DNA of 64,000 nucleotides. It comes from Sphagnum magellanicum. Its lineage: Eukaryota; Streptophyta; Sphagnopsida; Sphagnales; Sphagnaceae. Both the position numbers and the translations under genes were made by a program. Below are positions 23,381 to 34,410 of the stretch, one piece after another. The stretch's first letter is position 1; every line of letters begins with the position of its first letter. Below the pieces are notes generated by a model that was not told the DNA's origin, ran no database searches, and worked only from the letters and a program-made list of their open reading frames with translations. The DNA lies in the NCBI GenBank assembly GCA_021904315.1, contig CM038919.1, positions 16,795,666 to 16,859,665 of the forward strand, in the 5' to 3' direction.

Positions 23381-26300
23381 TCACCAATTAAAATCAAACC
23401 TCTCCCAAAGCCATGAGTTTTGGAAGTCGTCCTTGCACAAGTTATGAAACTCAATTGTGCAATTATATATTTTCACTACCCTTAGGTTTTTGAGGAAATT
23501 CAAAGTAAGAGGCAACCTTTTAAGATTTTGGCAGAACCTCAAATCTAACATTTGCAACTGTGGCATGGCACCATTTTCCAACTCTGGTAACTCAACTAAT
23601 CCAGAATTGCTACAAACCAATTCTTTTAAACTTGGAAATGCATCTAATGAAGTGAATGAGTTTGGAAGTTTCCTGATCAAGTTGCACCCTGCAATGCTCA
23701 AAGTTGACAACATTTTAAGAGTGTTTAATGCAGGAAGACTCTCCAAGGAAGACATTTGAACCAATCTAAGCACCTTGAGTTTTGAGAATGATGTGATCCA
23801 CGATGGAACACTTTTGATCGCCTCACCGTTTTGTAAATTAAACTCTTCAAGATTCACCATTGCTTGCATGGCATCTGACAAAGTTTCCAAATTACCAAAA
23901 TCTGCAATGTTGAATGATTTCAATTTCACCAACATAGATAGGTGAGGTGATTCCAAAATCTCAGCACAACTCCTTCCGCTTATAAACAATTTTGAAAGAG
24001 AAGGCAACTCGCAAATGTCTTGAAAATCTGCTTGATCATGTAACGTCCAACATTGCATGCCTGTGACACGCTTGCCCGATAACCCATGACATCCATGCAA
24101 GTTGAGGTACTGAAGTTTTGTCAGGTCACGTATTGTAGAAGGCAGGTGATTGAGATTACATCTTTGAAGATTGAACCATTGTAAACTTTGCAAATACCTA
24201 ATTGATTTTGGTAGTTTTTCTAACTTCAAACAACAACCAAGGTCAAGGTGGATCAATTGGGTAAGTTTCCCGAGCTCTTTAGGCAAATATTTCAAATTTA
24301 GACATGCCCAAAGAACAAGATGGGTTAATTGGTTAAGATTTCCAAGCTCTTTAGGCAAAAATTCTAGTTTGAAACAATTGCTCAAATCCAAAACCTTTAG
24401 ATTTTGGATGCCTTTCAAGAATTGTTTCGGCATTACCTCCAATTGCTCATTGCCGTTAAGAAGTAAAATCTGCAATTTGGGTGCAAAGAAGGTGATACCA
24501 TTGAGCGTGATCAAGGCATTCTCCATAAGTGAAAGCTTGTGAGCTTCACAAGATTGCCCCTTGTTTGTCCTCCAATCATGTGGAAAGTTTTCCAACCCTT
24601 TGTTTGGCCAATAGAGACGACTTATAGGTCTTTGGCATTGTATTATGCGAATTGCCAAATCTCTCATCACATCATGAACTTTGCATGCAAACTCTCCATT
24701 GTCTTCATCCACTTCAATTAATGAACGCCCTATCAACAACCCCACCAAATAGTATGCATATTGTGTAGGATCATCTGCCATGCATATTGGCACCAACCCT
24801 TCCCTTTCCCAAAGTTCGATCAACTTTTTTACACGCACCACATGATCTTCAGGAAATGCTGCAAAATCTAGGAAACATTCTTTGGATTGAGGGTCGTCAT
24901 TATCCAAATTGTCATAGCTGAGTTTGAGACGACCAAACAATTCATCTTCCTCCCTTTGTTGTGGTAGCGTACGAGAATCTTGCAAACGTTTCAATTGGAA
25001 CTCCCATTCCTCACGCATGGTTTTCCCAATCATTGATCCACCTATGACCTTGAGGGCCAAAGGAAGACCTTTACACTCATCAACAACCAACTTAGCCACT
25101 TGTTGTAGTTCATCAAGTGGAACATTCAACAACCCCCCAGGAAATGCATGCACACAAAATAATCTCCAACTATCCTCTGGAGAAAGGACACCTATCTTCA
25201 CTTGATCTTCATCTATCACTCCAGCTTTCTTCAACACGGGTCGGTTTCTAGTGGTCACCAAAGTGACACTACCTCGACCTTTTGCCAAGTCAAGTTGCTC
25301 CAAAACTCCTTCATCCCAAACATCATCTAGAACAAGAAATACCTTGGTCCTCAAAAACTCATTGTAAAGCCTGGTCCTATACTCTAGTTGCATTGGTTTC
25401 ATTCCATCCACACCCAATTGTCTCCAAAGGCTATCATAGAGTCCTTTAATGTTGGGATTTTGGCTCACAGTGAGCCAAATCAAGTTGCCTCCTTCAAAGT
25501 GTTGGCGCACTTCTTGACTATTGTAAGACATCTGAGCAAGAAGTGTCTTTCCCACACCACCCATGCCCCAAATTCCAATAGATCGAGAATTGGCGTCACT
25601 GCTACTAGAGATTATGGATTTTTGCAATCTCTTAGTAAAATTGTCCAAACCAAACACAAGTGGTGGCACTCTTTGGACATCTGTCAATTTTTGAGTAACC
25701 TCACACGCTCTTTGCTCTCTTGGGCAAGAAGACGATGAAGATGTTCCTATGTCCACCCTTAGTTGCATGATGTCTAGCACTCTTTGCCCTGTTTCATCTA
25801 CCCCTGACATGCCATCACTAGTTCCAATTGACTGATTTTGCAATACATATTGTATTGTGGCTGCAACCTCTTGAGCACTACATTGGGTACTATTTCCTTC
25901 TAGGAGCTCCCGTGTGACATTTGACAAACCGTTCTCCCTTCGCTTGTGACGGGAAATATCCTCACTGAGCTCCCTGATCATGTTCTCCATTGAAGACAAC
26001 ATGTACTCACGGTTCTCCTTCATCATGTTCTCAAAGTATTTGGCATGTATTATTTGTGACACCACCCCAACTAGAGCTGCATCTTGTAAGAACTCTTGCA
26101 AACTCTTTGTCACTTTCTTGATGGCCTCACCTATCTTGTGTCTCGACCAAGGAGAAAAATTGGGTTGTTGCTCGATGCACTTGTTTACTTCCGTCTCTGC
26201 GTCCTCCAACATGTCTCTTAGTTTACCCAACCATGCACCCACCGCACTCCCACTTGTAAAAGCATCTCCAGGATTGCTGGGTAAAGTCTGGCGTCCAATA

Positions 26301-26464
26301 TCGTCTACTAGGGGTTGCAGTCTCTCAAGAAGGTCCTGAAGCTCCTTGCAGTACTTCTTGTAGTAGACGGTGATTTCTGCAGCCTCGACCACCCCATCGA
26401 TCACTCGTTTCAACAGCGCAGAAACCCCCGTCCCAGCAATGGAAAGAGACAGAGGTTCTACCAT
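23381..26464 (-). CDS. NLR immune receptor, CC-RPW8-like type (RNL-like)
   Basis: Uninterrupted 1027-codon gene for a cytosolic nucleotide-binding leucine-rich-repeat receptor, which senses or relays pathogen signals and triggers defence. I start at the first ATG (26464, MVEPLSLSIAG); upstream in-frame codons include no ATG. The N-terminus (about 1-150) is helical, with LLERLQPLVDDI near 46-57 resembling RPW8-type domains. The NB-ARC shows the P-loop GMGGVGKT (300-307), kinase-2 LVLDDVW (377-383), RNBS-B TLVTTRNR (401-408), GLPLA (466-470) and RNBS-D CFLDFAAFPED (530-540). The MHD position reads VHD (596-598); helper RNLs of angiosperms usually have QHD there. LRRs fill about 663-1003. RNBS-D resembles the CFLD form of the ADR1/NRG1 group. 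No intron is visible. A relic paralogue lies about 20 kb away on the same strand. RNL rank is inferred; NLR identity is firm. Confidence 0.93.
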   Translation of the reverse strand: MVEPLSLSIAGTGVSALLKRVIDGVVEAAEITVYYKKYCKELQDLLERLQPLVDDIGRQTLPSNPGDAFTSGSAVGAWLGKLRDMLEDAETEVNKCIEQQPNFSPWSRHKIGEAIKKVTKSLQEFLQDAALVGVVSQIIHAKYFENMMKENREYMLSSMENMIRELSEDISRHKRRENGLSNVTRELLEGNSTQCSAQEVAATIQYVLQNQSIGTSDGMSGVDETGQRVLDIMQLRVDIGTSSSSSCPREQRACEVTQKLTDVQRVPPLVFGLDNFTKRLQKSIISSSSDANSRSIGIWGMGGVGKTLLAQMSYNSQEVRQHFEGGNLIWLTVSQNPNIKGLYDSLWRQLGVDGMKPMQLEYRTRLYNEFLRTKVFLVLDDVWDEGVLEQLDLAKGRGSVTLVTTRNRPVLKKAGVIDEDQVKIGVLSPEDSWRLFCVHAFPGGLLNVPLDELQQVAKLVVDECKGLPLALKVIGGSMIGKTMREEWEFQLKRLQDSRTLPQQREEDELFGRLKLSYDNLDNDDPQSKECFLDFAAFPEDHVVRVKKLIELWEREGLVPICMADDPTQYAYYLVGLLIGRSLIEVDEDNGEFACKVHDVMRDLAIRIIQCQRPISRLYWPNKGLENFPHDWRTNKGQSCEAHKLSLMENALITLNGITFFAPKLQILLLNGNEQLEVMPKQFLKGIQNLKVLDLSNCFKLEFLPKELGNLNQLTHLVLWACLNLKYLPKELGKLTQLIHLDLGCCLKLEKLPKSIRYLQSLQWFNLQRCNLNHLPSTIRDLTKLQYLNLHGCHGLSGKRVTGMQCWTLHDQADFQDICELPSLSKLFISGRSCAEILESPHLSMLVKLKSFNIADFGNLETLSDAMQAMVNLEEFNLQNGEAIKSVPSWITSFSKLKVLRLVQMSSLESLPALNTLKMLSTLSIAGCNLIRKLPNSFTSLDAFPSLKELVCSNSGLVELPELENGAMPQLQMLDLRFCQNLKRLPLTLNFLKNLRVVKIYNCTIEFHNLCKDDFQNSWLWERFDFNW

Positions 26465-27504
26465 TGTGATTTTTATATCACTGTATACGATCTCTGACCT
26501 GCTTCCACTTCGCGCACTTTGGTACTGGCGAAGTAAGGGGTGCTTTTCTTTCTCCCTCAACTCCGTGCGTTTAAAGTACTCTTACAGAGACAATCCCGAC
26601 TATCGCTCAAGCTGCTGCTGCTGTTGCTCCCGAGGAATTACTGAAGAGATACAGGAAATTCCTTCAACAAATACATCACCCAAGCGCTTATTTGCAGCTT
26701 AGGTCTATAATCTTCAGTGCCTTTGGGAAACGCAACGTCATCCAGCAGGCAGCTACAACAAGACATTCTCAATGGAACAAGAATCCGTGTTCTCCTGTCG
26801 TCACCATGAAAAACCTGTCAAAAAAAAATCAACTTTCCGCACAGTCAGCAAAATTTGTGTGAGCCAAGGTGCGGAATATCGGATCCAGAATTGCAAAAAA
26901 TCTCCAAAGAGAAAAAAAAGCCTACGTGCTGCGGAGTTTACCCTTAATGCACACACTAAGATCCTCGACTCCTGATTGGAAAACCCTTCTTTCAGAGAAG
27001 CAGATTGCGCAAGCAGTCAAGAAAACACAAGAACCGAGTTCGATTACGTAGAAACAGACTTGTTAGTGCACACAGCCCACGAATCCTTGAAGCTTGGAGG
27101 AGTAAGATGGCGGAGTATGAGTAGAGTAGAAAGCTTGGTTGCAAGTGTGCAGCACCGCGCGCACGTCTCTCTCTCTCTCTCTCTCTCTCTTTCTCACACA
27201 CTGCAACGAAGAGAAGAGAAGAGAAGAGAAGCACTGTCAACGAAGCAGAGGGAGAGTGCAGTAAAATCAAGTTTGCTCTAAACCCTAAATGCCACACTTG
27301 GACCCTTTTCTGGCTGGGTGAGTCATTGGCAGCAATTTCCAGGGGAAAAACACATTCTTTGGCCCGCTTTTACACTAGGAGTCATGGCCAAAAAAACCTT
27401 GGGGGGCCAACTTTGAGCACTTTGGGCTTCTTGTTTGGCCCCAAGTTACTTACTAATAATAAATGCTAGAACATTGATGTCACGATATTATTATATATTA
27501 TTAT
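26465..27504 (-). promoter_or_regulatory. 5' region of the NLR gene with CT and GAGAA microsatellites
   Basis: This is less AT-rich than the surroundings. It holds a plus-strand CT run (27166-27191, so GA on the gene's sense strand) and a GAAGA-type run (27207-27230), 700-770 bp upstream of the NLR start codon. GA/CT tracts are common in plant promoters and 5' UTRs. I could not fix a TATA box or transcription start. Confidence 0.4.
27166..27191. repeat. TC dinucleotide microsatellite
   Basis: A perfect TC/CT run of 26 nt, followed at 27207-27230 by an imperfect GAAGA repeat. Confidence 0.95.
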
Positions 27505-28148
27505 ATATTGTAAAGGAAGAAAGTTCCTTCCCCTGACTCTGGACGGACAGTGGCTACGGACAGTAGCTAAATATAACAAAACTTGCACATGCTAGCAGTT
27601 TAGCTTTTGGGGGGGGGGGGGAGGAAAAGCTGTAGCAAAAGAACAGGCACGCTCTTGAAAGGAATGGAGCAGCAGTTGTATGGCAGTAAAGGTGAAGCGC
27701 CCGGGCTTATAATAATTGCAGCCCCAACCACTCAGGCCCTTTGTTTCTCCGGGCGTCAGGACGAGGACGGTATGGGATTAAAGTGAGATGCTATGGAGAA
27801 TATGTTGGGGAATACATTGGCAACATATTGAGAACCCATTGAAAACTTAAAGGGAACACATTGGGAACGAGAGAAAAATGAAAAAAAAAATCCTTCTAGC
27901 TCCCAGCAAGGCATTTCACTCCTTCAAAATGGTCCATTCTGTGAAGCAGAAGGCCCATGCCAGATTTTGCTGGACTCCACAGAGGGGTGTAACCCCAAGG
28001 TAAGTGGGTAACTGAAGCACCTAGGTGGCATCCTAGGTGGCACACACCTGTGCATTAGGCACGGGGTTCACACTCGTATATTGTAAAGGAAGAAAGTTCC
28101 TTCCCCTGACTCCGAACGGACAGTGGCTACGGACAGTAGCTAAATATA
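27505..28148. repeat. 71-bp direct repeat pair about 570 bp apart
   Basis: Copies at 27505-27575 and 28078-28148 differ at only two positions (CTCTGGAC against CTCCGAAC). Each contains TGTAAAGGAAGAAAG and ACGGACAGTGGCTACGGACA. The first copy can be read as TG...CA (ending AATATAACA); the second ends AATATAGCG. The pair could be terminal repeats of a small non-autonomous element, but I see no primer site or purine tract. A 13-nt G run (27609-27621) lies between them. Confidence 0.85.
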
Positions 28149-31100
28149 GCGAGGGTGTGACTTGACGTCCTCCTCAGATGGTTTCGGCTTGGATCCGTCG
28201 CTCTTGGTGACTTCTCCCTTAGTAGTTCCCGTCTTCAGACGCATCTGCGCATCCTCAAACATTGGCCCCTGCTCCTCTTTAGTCTCTTTCACACAAGTGT
28301 TTTTGGATTCCTTCTTCGGCGACATTCCGATGACAGCTTTTGGTGTCCACAACATTTGTACCAGCTCCAAATAACACATATACCTCCTTAAATAACATTG
28401 CGCATGAAGAGCGACACTTGGTTCTGCAATGACCTTCAACTCTCAAGCCTAATGGGTACTTTGAGAAGGACAAATTAACATACAAATATTCTGGAGAGAC
28501 CCAAAAAAACAAAACTTGAAAAGGGATTTGCATGAGCTGACAGACTGCAAGCTGACTTCCAGAAGGAGAAATTACAGAAATATATTGAGAGAGAGATTCT
28601 AATGACGAAACTGAGAACATTGTAGATCGATAGAGGAGGTCCTCTCTCTCTTATAGTTGCGCGGGGCAGAACCTTAACTCTATTGTGATGACAAAGCTGC
28701 TGCTGGATTGGCCCTTGATCGTCGCTGTGGCTGCAGCAAGATGTGCGAGGTTTCCCGTTGGGACCCAACGTGGCTGCGTCTAAGATCAATAGGTTATTAA
28801 AGGACGTGCAACTCTGTCTTCCTTCATATTGACTGGATGTGCCAATTCTCTCCACCAATGCAAAAGTTCCACGTAAGTATTGACTAGGCTGATTAGCCCA
28901 ACCGGCTGCGGGCGGGCGGTTGAAAGCCCATCTCGCACCCGTGTGCACGGCGGACACATTCACAGTGCACGAGGGGTGCCGCAGCTGTCGTTGCCACCCT
29001 CGCGAGCTCTTGCGCAACAGACGCTTCTTCCCTCAGGAATCCATCTGGGCGAACTGCTGCCAGCTTTCGCAAAATCACGTGCGCGTGCTCGAGCTCCATG
29101 ATCACTCAGTGGTTAGATGCTGCTGCTGCTGCTTTTGCTCCTTCTTTAGTATCAACGAGACCTCAAGCAAGGTTGGGGCCCACTTATCTTAATGTGGTTT
29201 CTTTCTTAGGTCCTTGATGATTATTACAATCTTGATGATATCTATGCTCCTCAAGCTTCTGGCTCAAAACCTGTGTCTTCCTGCTGCTAGACAAAGGAGA
29301 TGGATGACCATCGATTCATGTAGACCACCAAAACGTGTCGTCCTTGGGTTGGTTTTGCTCAATCCCAACCACATCTGATTTTCTGGCCAGGTAAAATCTT
29401 CTACTTTCCTTAATGCAAATTTTGTTTTTTTATTATTAGTACCTATGCAGTGTGCAGTTTTGGTTCCTGTTGTTAGTAGTTATAAAGGATTATGTAGGTA
29501 GTGCGCTTTGCAAACTTCGGTTCTTGGTTTAAAGGTCACCGAATTAAATACTTCTTTATCAATAAGACCAGCAGCAAGGGAAGTTATTGGCTATATTCTA
29601 TTGGGATTTGGGGCTATATTGGAAAGAACATGGTGTTTTTAAAATTTTTTTTGGGACTGTTCTTCAGATTCTTATCCCTGGAGATATAATCCAAATTGTA
29701 ACTTAAAGGAGCGGCAGCACAATATAATAGAAACCATGTTATTCTAATAAAAATTTCAAAACAAAACACTGTTTGTTGCATTCAAAGAGGAAACTGGGAC
29801 TTATATGTATTAAGTACTTACTATTATTACTACTACTACTAAGAAGACGCTTAATAATGTGACCAACAAGAGCCCATTGCCCCTATAATGGAGCGAGAGT
29901 GGCATTAAATGCAACCCAGAGTTTGGACAAACCCAGATCCCAGAGCTGCTGATGGGTTGCGCTAATTTTAAGCTGTTACAAATCTCGACTGATTCTCGAG
30001 CCACAATAGTATTGATTGATGATGCTAGAAGTAGAAAAAGAGAGAGAGAGCAAGCTTTTGGTAAAGTATACCAAGCCGCACAATTCTGTAGACGCCATCC
30101 CTAGACAAAAGCAACTGCAGATGTCAACTTAATTAGAGAGCAAGCTGTTGTTACAACTTATTAGTTGCATCTTTCGTGATTTTGTTGTTCACGGGGAAAG
30201 ATAAATTTAAACAATCCCGCTTGCCCATGAGTGCCTGCTTGTGACAGTACCTAATAATTTTTGTGTCAGAATCGTCATAGAGGACGGATCTTGCACCTAC
30301 TTACTCCTCGAGAGGGAAGGGGGTGACGATGTTACACTTAAGGTATAAACAACCCTCCCCCCTCCTAATTTACTCCTCCTGATTTATCATACTCCTTCAC
30401 AAATTCATCATTAATTAAATTATTTTGAAAGTAATTAAATTTTGAAAAAAGTAATTACCAAGAATGCCAAAATCAACAAAAATAAGTTTTTGGGGGTCAG
30501 ATTTGGGATTTGAGAACTCAGGTCTACGGGGGCCAAACACCCATCACACACAGTTTAGACAAACTAGGATTGCTATATAGTCGTTAGAATTTGGTGTCTC
30601 TTGCTAATGATATTATCTATACTAAAATTTTCAAAAAATTAAAAATCCAGAGCCAACATTTAAAATTCTAAATATATTAATTATTTGGCAAATATTTGTT
30701 GAATCCGTTCAGTGACTATGATATATATGTTCAAGTTCCCGATAATGCTTTCCTCATGCTTTAACTATGGGTAGAGCACATGAGTTTAGAACATTTGCAA
30801 AATGTGAGCCCAAACTTGGCTATTGTGTTGTTCTAAGTCCCTTACTTTTGGAAATGCCCTTCACCCACTATATAGTCCAACACCTATTCAGTGCCTCTTT
30901 GTCATTTAATAAATAAGTAAGTTAATACTACACAATAAGTTAATCACATTCAAATGAGAGAAGATGGATTTTGATAAGTCCATACAATATTGCTTTGAAA
31001 TACTTTATCTCTCTGTCTCTCTCTCACACACTTTCTCTTCTTTTGTATTGTGATCTTTGCAGGAATCAACAACACCTTGAGCAAATAAGTGAGTACAAAC

Positions 31101-31216
31101 TAATAAGCCATGGACTTTCATTTCCTCCACCACCCTGGGGATTGATTTTGCCTCACATTTTGACACCAGTAGCGCTGCCTGCACAATTTTTCAGTTGATG
31201 TAGCCAGACTTCAATA
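28149..31216. other. Gene-free stretch with a GC-rich island
   Basis: No gene can be defended. A GC-rich patch at about 28890-29110, with several CpGs, stands out from the AT-rich background and might be an old promoter. A short plus-strand open piece after a TTTCTTAG acceptor-like site (29212-29290) ends in a double Cys before a stop. I could not connect it to other exons. A minus frame over 28475-29017 has no domain. Confidence 0.4.
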
Positions 31217-32752
31217 ATGGCCACACACACGGCACTAGCACAGAAGAGTGCAGGAGAAACCCCCCGCCCTAAGATGCTCGAAGACATACAAGAACGTATG
31301 CGTGCACTCATTGCACAACATGGTAGTGTTTTGGCTGCTTTGACGGCCTTTCGGCAGCACCTAGATCTCAACGGAATGACGAGCAAATTGACTCTTTGGA
31401 AAATCTTGTTCCACATATTGATGTTCCAGTAGAATTCAATCAAGGCACCTTAAAATCTGCACGTGAACATCGCAATCACCTAAAGAGAGAACGACATGCT
31501 AAGCAACGTGAACAACCTTCTCTTCGCAATGACGCATTACAATTGTTTGGAAACGAAGATGCGTTAACCCCGAGACAATGGGATTGTGGAGAAATGGACA
31601 CAATATGTGGATTTTGCAGCGCGAAAATGTGGATCAAAGAACAATCGGCAAAGTCAAGGAATAACAACCCACAATTTTTTCTGTGTTGCGAGAATGGCAA
31701 AGTTCTGTTGCCAAATCTTCCTGCAACACTACAAGAGCTGGAAGTTCTTTTAACCAGTAAAGAGAGCAATGCCGTCAAATTTTGAAATCAGATTCGCATG
31801 TACAATTCAGTGTTGGCATTCATTTCGCTCGGTGCCAAAGTTGATGAGTCGGTAATAGGAGGCCCTGGACCATACTCCTTTCGCATTCAAGATGAACTTT
31901 ATCACAAAATCGGATCCTTATGTCCTGCCGAAGAACAACGGCCACAATTTGCACAGCTATACATTCATGATACGAAACACGAACGTCAAAACCACCATGC
32001 CGTTATGCCCTCGCTTGATCCAACGATGTTGGATCGGTTGTTAACCATGATGTACAATATCAATCCCTATGTCAAAGTGTTCAAAATGGCAAGGGATATG
32101 ATGGCAACAGAAGGTGCTCCCATGGATTTGAAATTACATCTCATTACCTTTCGAACAAAGGATGCCCGCCAATACAATGTGTCGACGACCGATGAAGTCG
32201 TTGTATTGATGGTAGGAGATGGTTCTGAGGCTGTAAACAGACGTGACGTTGTCCTTGCTTAGCAAGATGGCCCGTTTCAGTGCATTTCCGAACTACATGT
32301 GGGATACATGGCTCTACATTATCCGTTGCTATTTCCTTCCGGTGAGGATGGATGACATCTGAATATTTCGTTCAATGGTGTTGTTGTTGATGTAGATTTG
32401 GATGACAACCATGCGGAAGAATCTGAGCTTCAAAGAAAGCATTACAATGTGACAATGGCAGAATTTTACGATTATCGACTTCAACATCGAGACACTGATG
32501 ACATTGCATTGCTTCGGGGTGACCGATTGCGGCATCAATACATTGTGGATGCTTATGCGGCTATCAAATAAAATCATTTGAAGTATTTGCACTTGAATAA
32601 AAAAAAACTTCGCGTGGATCTTTATCAAGGCCTTTAGGACGCCATCGTTGCAGGTGACAATAACGCTGTTGCCATTGGACAGAAGATCATTCCACCATCT
32701 TCTTTCATAGTAGGTCCACGTCACATGGTTTAGAATTATCAAGATGCCATGG
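31217..32752 (+). pseudogene. Helitron RepHel N-terminal region
   Basis: The piece at 31396-31785 has a Cys-containing segment (ICGFCSAKMW), and at 31798-32262 the typical MYNSVLAFISLGAKVD and GGPGPYSFRIQDELYHKIG run continues in the same frame after a TGA at 31783. The downstream pieces YMALHYPLLFPSGEDG and YDYRLQHRDTDDIALLRGDR are also classic Helitron_like_N sequence. Stops at 32260 (TAG) and, further on, near 32.35, 32.57, 32.63 and 32.73 kb break it. Confidence 0.9.
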
Positions 32753-34410
32753 CAATCTGCAGATGGGCAGGCTGCCAGATGCGTTTGTTACATTCACTTG
32801 CAATCCCCAGTGGCTTGAAATGAAGAGAGTGTTGCTGCTCGGACAGCAACCTCAGGATCGACCGGATTTGGTAACCCGAGTGTTCAAAATCAAGCTAAAG
32901 GAGTTGATCAATGACATTCACAAGAAGCATATTATGGGACGCATGATTGCGAGAATCTATATTGTTGAATTTCAAAAGCGTGGGCTGCCGCATGCACACA
33001 TTCTCATCTTCTTTATTGAAGAATGCAAGCCACATACGGTCGAACATGTAGACCGCATGATTAGTGTTCAACTTCCGAATTCAGAAACAAACAAGTTGGC
33101 CCATGAGACGGTTGCCAGATGCACGATGCATGGTCCATGTGGATCTGCGTTCCCAAATGCCTCGTGCATGGAAGAAGGCAAATGCAAAAAACAATATCCA
33201 CGAAAGTTCCAATCCGAGACGATGACGGATGTAAACGGATACCCTATTTATCGACGTAGAGATACAGGGCACACAGTTGTGGTTCATGGCATTGAATTGG
33301 ACAATCGTTGGGTGGTACCGCACAATGTCTATTTATCGACCAAATATGATGCGCACATCAATGTTGAGGTCTGCAACAATATTTGTCGCAACCCCACTTT
33401 GGGCAAAGTGGGAGAATGCAACTCCCACTCCCAAAAGTGGAGACTTGGAGTCCTTCGGGACTCTTGAAAACTCAGAAGACGATTTGAGGGGTCAAATCTC
33501 CTCGCCTTGGTGCGTTTTTTATGTCAATGAAAAGGTCTTGAAGAGTAGATGTCCAAAATGGACTCACATGAGCCATTTAGACATCTACAGCCCAAGTTAT
33601 GGGCAAAAGAAGGGCCGGGAGTCAAATTGGCAGTTTGACTCCCGACCACTAAAAGTCGAGAATCGACCTCTTCCCGAGGTCCGATTCAAGAGTGCGACAT
33701 GGCGTTGGAAAGCTCTCTTCGAGGGCTACAACTTTGCTTCAGACCTTGTCTTCATTGGACTCTGAAGTCGAGGGTTATGAGCTCCCAAAGTCGCGGGACT
33801 CCAACCCGGGACAGTTTCGGGACTCCAACTTGGGAGTCTTGGGAAAAAGTGCCATTTGGATGTAGTCCCTGTGGAGAGTTGCAGAGAATACTATATGGGG
33901 GAAGGTGGTGGCTTCCCCCGAGTTCAGGCCGTGGTGAGTCTTGTGTGTAAAAGTGCTCGTGGTTTGTCCCAACACCCAAGGGTGTTTCCGAATGCGAACT
34001 AACCCTCTTGTGGTTGGTTTTGGATGTAGGTTCAAGCTTGATCTTCTAGTCCATCTTCCTAGTCTAATCCCGGGACTTCTAGCACGCCCCTTTACCCCCT
34101 TTTAGTGTTGGAAGTCGAGAGCGCCCCTTAAGTCCCAACTTTTCGCAACTTAACATAGTTTGACCTTCAAGTGGGTTCAACCCGGGACTTGGTAGTGCGT
34201 CAATATTCGTGCAGTCAAGTATTTATTTAAGTACGTATATAAAGGACATGATCGTGCGACGGTTGAAATCTTGCGCCAGAGCGACAATGCCACCGAAGAA
34301 AATGAAATTAAAAAATATCTCGACTGTTGCTATGTATCTGCATCGGAAGCAGCGTGGCGCATCTTCAAGTTTGATATGCATGAGTGGTTTCCTACCGTTG
34401 AGCGTCTATA
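32753..34410 (+). pseudogene. Helitron Rep (HUH endonuclease) domain, split by a solo LTR
   Basis: This domain nicks and rejoins DNA in rolling-circle transposition. It opens with DAFVTFTCNPQW and carries the HUH motif as VEFQKRGLPHAHIL near 32.97-33.01 kb, followed by MHGPCGSAFPNASC. The frame stops at EVCNN, where an 819-bp LTR is inserted. At 34208 it resumes with RAVKYLFKYVYKGHDRA, the two-tyrosine (Y2) motif. Both key motifs survive although the protein is dead. The next in-frame stop is TAA at 34409. Confidence 0.95.
33384..34202 (+). mobile_element. Family-2 solo LTR, copy 3, in the Helitron Rep domain
   Basis: An 819-bp insertion with TG...CA termini (TGTCGCAACC ... GTGCGTCA) flanked by the exact 5-bp target duplication ATATT (33379-33383 and 34203-34207). 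It aligns with 12733-13645 in the same orientation, including the hairpin block (33616-33644), the TATA-like CTATAT (33891-33896) and the repeated GGGAGTC/GACTCCC motifs. No internal sequence remains. It proves that this LTR family moved after the Helitron arrived. Confidence 0.95.

Noticed and set aside
23457-26339. Plus-strand open frames opposite the NLR
   Set aside because: They are antisense shadows of the NLR coding sequence and have no motif of their own.
26465-26560. 32-residue N-terminal extension of the NLR
   Set aside because: The extended frame begins with TTG, not ATG. The first ATG gives a typical N-terminus, so the extension is taken as 5' UTR.
28475-29017. 180-codon minus-strand open frame
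   Set aside because: It is long for chance but has no recognisable domain, is composition-driven in a GC-rich patch, and overlaps open frames on the other strand.
33277-34035. Open frames running from the Helitron into 33.4-34.0 kb
   Set aside because: They read through the solo LTR insertion and are not proteins. The LTR boundaries and target duplication explain the sequence.
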